A DNA stretch of 16,296 nucleotides. It comes from an uncultured Gammaproteobacteria bacterium. Lineage in GTDB: Bacteria; Pseudomonadota; Gammaproteobacteria; Pseudomonadales; Azotimanducaceae_A. The translations under genes and the position numbers were made by a program. This document shows, piece after piece, positions 14,398-16,296 of the stretch; positions within the stretch are counted from its first letter, which is position 1; every line of letters starts with the position of its first letter. The stretch lies in assembly GCA_913041025.1 (NCBI GenBank), contig CAJWGQ010000048.1, positions 1 to 16,296 of the forward strand. Reading direction: 5' to 3'. The notes under the pieces were generated by a model. That model did not search any database. It was not told where the DNA came from and was given only the letters and a program-made list of their open reading frames with translations.

Positions 14398-15357
14398 GTG
14401 TCTATTCTAGGTTGGATATTCTATGTACCACTTCAAATTCTTTTTATTCCAATCTCGATAATCGGAGGACTCATCGCTGCCTACAAGCAAGTCTGGGCAA
14501 GCAAAAAGTTTGAAGTATCTTCAACAGCGACCAAAGTCCTTGAGGGCAGATTGCACATGCACTGGTTTGGATTACGCGAAGACCAGGCGACCGTTCAGTT
14601 GAGTAAAGTATTACCGAATTTTTCTTATACCGCTCATTGGGTTTTACTTTTTCCTATTTATCTACTGTATAAGTTCAGTGAAAAAAGAGTCTATCCCGTG
14701 ATCGTTGCTCAAGGCGAAGAGGGGCTACTTAATATGGTGCCTAGCAGAACAGTGCATTTCGACAAGCTCATCGACGGAAAAAGAGACAACGTCGAGCAGT
14801 TTGTCGCGCTAGGCGCAGGATTCGATACTCGTAGCTACGGGCAGCTTAAAGATTCCAATCTAAAGCTCTTCGAGCTGGATCAGGCCTCTACTCAACGCCT
14901 AAAGATTCAAAGTTTAAAGAGGGCAAGCGTTGATTGCTCGGCAGTGACTTTCGTAGACGCGGATTTCTCCAAAGAAGACTGGCTCCAGAGACTCCAAGAC
15001 AATGGTTACGACGCAAGTCTCAAAACCCTATTTTTATGGGAAGGCGTGACGCTCTATTTATCTGAGACAGACGTTCGCAAGACCCTACAAACGCTTAAAT
15101 CTAACGCGGGCCCGGGCAGTGTGGTGATCGCAGACATCTACGGTTTTGATTTTTTGAAGATGCTAAACAAGGGCTCTAAAGTACTTGAAGCCACCAATGA
15201 ATCGCTAGGAGGGTTTGGCTTGGACTTTACAAAAGACCCTGAACAAGCTTTGTTACAATTCGCCGAAAGCGAGCAGACAAACTTAGGGCAACACTTTTTC
15301 CTCGGCACCAACAGTAAAAGCGGCACTTTTATGGTGGTCACTGAGATCCTGCTTTAG
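14398..15357 (+). CDS. Membrane-anchored class I SAM methyltransferase, LCMT/PPM type
   Basis: A 319-residue protein starting at GTG. The body matches the leucine-carboxyl-methyltransferase-like family: SRTVHFDKLI (116-125), the SAM-binding loop ALGAGFDTRSY (137-147), the acidic ribose contact ELDQ (159-162), DADF (187-190) and LWEGVTLYLSE (213-223). This family methylates carboxyl groups, phenolic or other O-nucleophiles in primary and secondary metabolism. Unusually, residues 4-29 form a hydrophobic helix (IFYVPLQILFIPISIIGGLI) and VLLFPIYLLY at 82-91 may be a second membrane segment, so the catalytic domain is probably held at the cytoplasmic face of the inner membrane. It is divergent from the Rieske gene across 171 bases. 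The next gene starts 41 bases downstream. Substrate unknown; a lipophilic one is suggested by the anchor. Confidence 0.85.
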   Translation: MSILGWIFYVPLQILFIPISIIGGLIAAYKQVWASKKFEVSSTATKVLEGRLHMHWFGLREDQATVQLSKVLPNFSYTAHWVLLFPIYLLYKFSEKRVYPVIVAQGEEGLLNMVPSRTVHFDKLIDGKRDNVEQFVALGAGFDTRSYGQLKDSNLKLFELDQASTQRLKIQSLKRASVDCSAVTFVDADFSKEDWLQRLQDNGYDASLKTLFLWEGVTLYLSETDVRKTLQTLKSNAGPGSVVIADIYGFDFLKMLNKGSKVLEATNESLGGFGLDFTKDPEQALLQFAESEQTNLGQHFFLGTNSKSGTFMVVTEILL

Positions 15358-15398
15358 GCCTATCGCGCTAGCACCAAAACCAGTTTCCGGATAAAGAT

Positions 15399-15677
15399 AT
15401 GCGCAGTAAAGGAAATCAGCTCAGCTTACTCAGATTAGAAACACGATGGTCAGTTGAGGAGTGTAGCTATCGCTTAATGCTGCAAACAAACGAACTTCAC
15501 ACGCCCGATGAATGGCTGGCTTGGGAGCGATCCATCGATGACAGTCAAGCAGGAAGAGAACTCGAAGAGCGACTGGATGACATTGCGGCGGTTTTCGGTG
15601 TTGACCGGCAATATTTCCAGCAAACCGAAAAATCTTCTAAAACCCAAACAAAGGTGCTGAAATTACCTTTAAAATAA
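15399..15677 (+). CDS. Hypothetical small protein, 92 residues
   Basis: I do not recognise this protein. It is soluble, charged and mostly helical in appearance: a basic start (MRSKGNQLSLLRLETRWS), a middle rich in Trp and acidic residues (TPDEWLAWERSIDDS at 40-54), a helix-like GRELEERLDDIAAVFG and a polar Lys/Thr-rich tail. There are no cysteine pairs, signal peptide or membrane helices; a single Cys is near residue 22. Codon use looks like that of its neighbours. It lies 41 bases after the methyltransferase and 45 before the DUF411 gene on the same strand, which supports it being a real gene in that unit. The start has only a weak GGAT-type site upstream. Function cannot be assigned. Confidence 0.6.
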   Translation: MRSKGNQLSLLRLETRWSVEECSYRLMLQTNELHTPDEWLAWERSIDDSQAGRELEERLDDIAAVFGVDRQYFQQTEKSSKTQTKVLKLPLK

Positions 15678-15722
15678 GCAAATCGGGAGCACTTGAGCTC
15701 GCAAACCTAAGGATTTAATGAG

Positions 15723-16271
15723 ATGAGTATTTGGAAGACGCTAACCGTTTCAAGCCTAATCACAATTTTTTTGCTTATCGGCCTGACTGAGCTGAACGCC
15801 AACGAAAGCAAAGAGCACATTGACGTCTATAAAACGCCAACCTGTGGATGTTGTGTCGACTGGATCAAGCATATAGAAGTAAGCGATTTCGCCACCGCTG
15901 TATTTCATCCCGAAGATATAAACGCGCTTAAACGACAAAAGGGAATCAAGCCTCAATACCAATCCTGTCACACAGGCATATCAAAGGAAGGCCACATTTT
16001 CGAGGGCCACATTCCCGCTCGATTCATCAAGGAGTATTTGGAAAACCCAATTCCAGGTTCGATCGGGCTCAGCGTACCAGGCATGCCGGTCGGAAGCCCA
16101 GGCATGGAGGTAGGCGACAAATTTTTGCCCTACCGAGTTCTCACTTTAATGAAAGACGGCTCAGTAGAGATCTACAAAACAGTGGAGAGTATAGACGATC
16201 AATACTCTCCCGACCGAAGAGCGTCCTCTCAAAAAGCAACGACACAACGCCTAAAAACAACGAGCAGGTAA
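15723..16271 (+). CDS. Exported DUF411 metal-binding protein
   Basis: A 182-residue protein of the DUF411 family, widely associated with copper handling. An N-terminal hydrophobic stretch (about 5-22) followed by LNANES resembles a signal peptide or anchor, placing it in the periplasm. The core has all hallmarks: VYKTPTCGCCVDW (35-47) with Cys41, Cys43 and Cys44, SCHTG (81-85), EGHIPA (94-99), and LSVPGMPVGSPGME (116-129). Cysteine, His and Met side chains in these motifs are candidate metal ligands. After the domain ends near residue 155 there is a basic, Ser/Thr-rich tail (SPDRRASSQK) longer than I would expect for the family. AAGGA lies about 9 bases upstream of the ATG. No copper ATPase, multicopper oxidase or CopZ-like gene is visible in the window. 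Family certain; role inferred. Confidence 0.93.
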   Translation: MSIWKTLTVSSLITIFLLIGLTELNANESKEHIDVYKTPTCGCCVDWIKHIEVSDFATAVFHPEDINALKRQKGIKPQYQSCHTGISKEGHIFEGHIPARFIKEYLENPIPGSIGLSVPGMPVGSPGMEVGDKFLPYRVLTLMKDGSVEIYKTVESIDDQYSPDRRASSQKATTQRLKTTSR

Positions 16272-16296
16272 TTCTCTATTTCTTGAAGCTGATGCC

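Noticed and set aside
1..16296. Defence island, prophage, transposon or CRISPR locus
   Set aside because: No nuclease, integrase, transposase, toxin, reverse transcriptase or repeat-spacer pattern is visible; all sizeable genes are metabolic or membrane proteins.

Overview
The window looks like ordinary chromosomal DNA of a Gram-negative proteobacterium. A marine gammaproteobacterium is my best guess. The basis is mid-range GC by eye, Shine-Dalgarno sites at many starts, ATG-dominated starts with one probable GTG, and a gene set typical of bacteria that catabolise lipids, terpenoids, steroids or aromatics: a thiolase-like/DUF35 pair, an acyl-CoA dehydrogenase, an SDR, spinster-type and YbfB-type MFS carriers, a Rieske oxygenase and a VOC protein. 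The taxonomy is inference. I see no tRNA, rRNA, CRISPR array, insertion sequence, integrase, toxin-antitoxin pair or recognisable defence gene. No gene-free stretch exceeds about 190 bases.

Layout. (1) 1-2342, plus strand: the 3' end of an SCP2-type thiolase-like gene, a DUF35 zinc-ribbon/OB partner and an acyl-CoA dehydrogenase, closed by a strong intrinsic terminator. (2) 2374-5196, minus strand: a DUF805 membrane protein, a CmcJ/NvfI-family putative Fe(II)/2-oxoglutarate oxygenase and an SDR. The oxygenase is preceded by an unusual repeat-rich region. (3) 5216-10542, plus strand: a probable transcription unit of two different MFS carriers, a secreted hormone-sensitive-lipase-type esterase and a MetX-like alpha/beta hydrolase. 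(4) 10669-14226, minus strand: a Rieske non-haem iron oxygenase, a VOC/glyoxalase-like protein and a YbfB/YjiJ-type MFS carrier. A possible + strand gene remnant lies between the Rieske and VOC genes. (5) 14398-16271, plus strand: a membrane-anchored LCMT-type methyltransferase, an unrecognised 92-aa protein and an exported DUF411 metal-binding protein.

Working together (inference): carriers and an exported esterase would take up and release an ester- or acyl-containing substrate. Oxygenases and the SDR would functionalise it. The acyl-CoA dehydrogenase and the thiolase-like/DUF35 pair, which resembles the Ltp2/ChsH2 aldolase arrangement of steroid side-chain breakdown, would shorten it as a CoA thioester. 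The substrate cannot be read from the sequence. The points most worth a second look are the CmcJ-like oxygenase and its repeat-rich upstream region, the thiolase-like protein without thiolase catalytic motifs, the possible gene remnant at 12880-13062, and the possibly leaderless Rieske mRNA.
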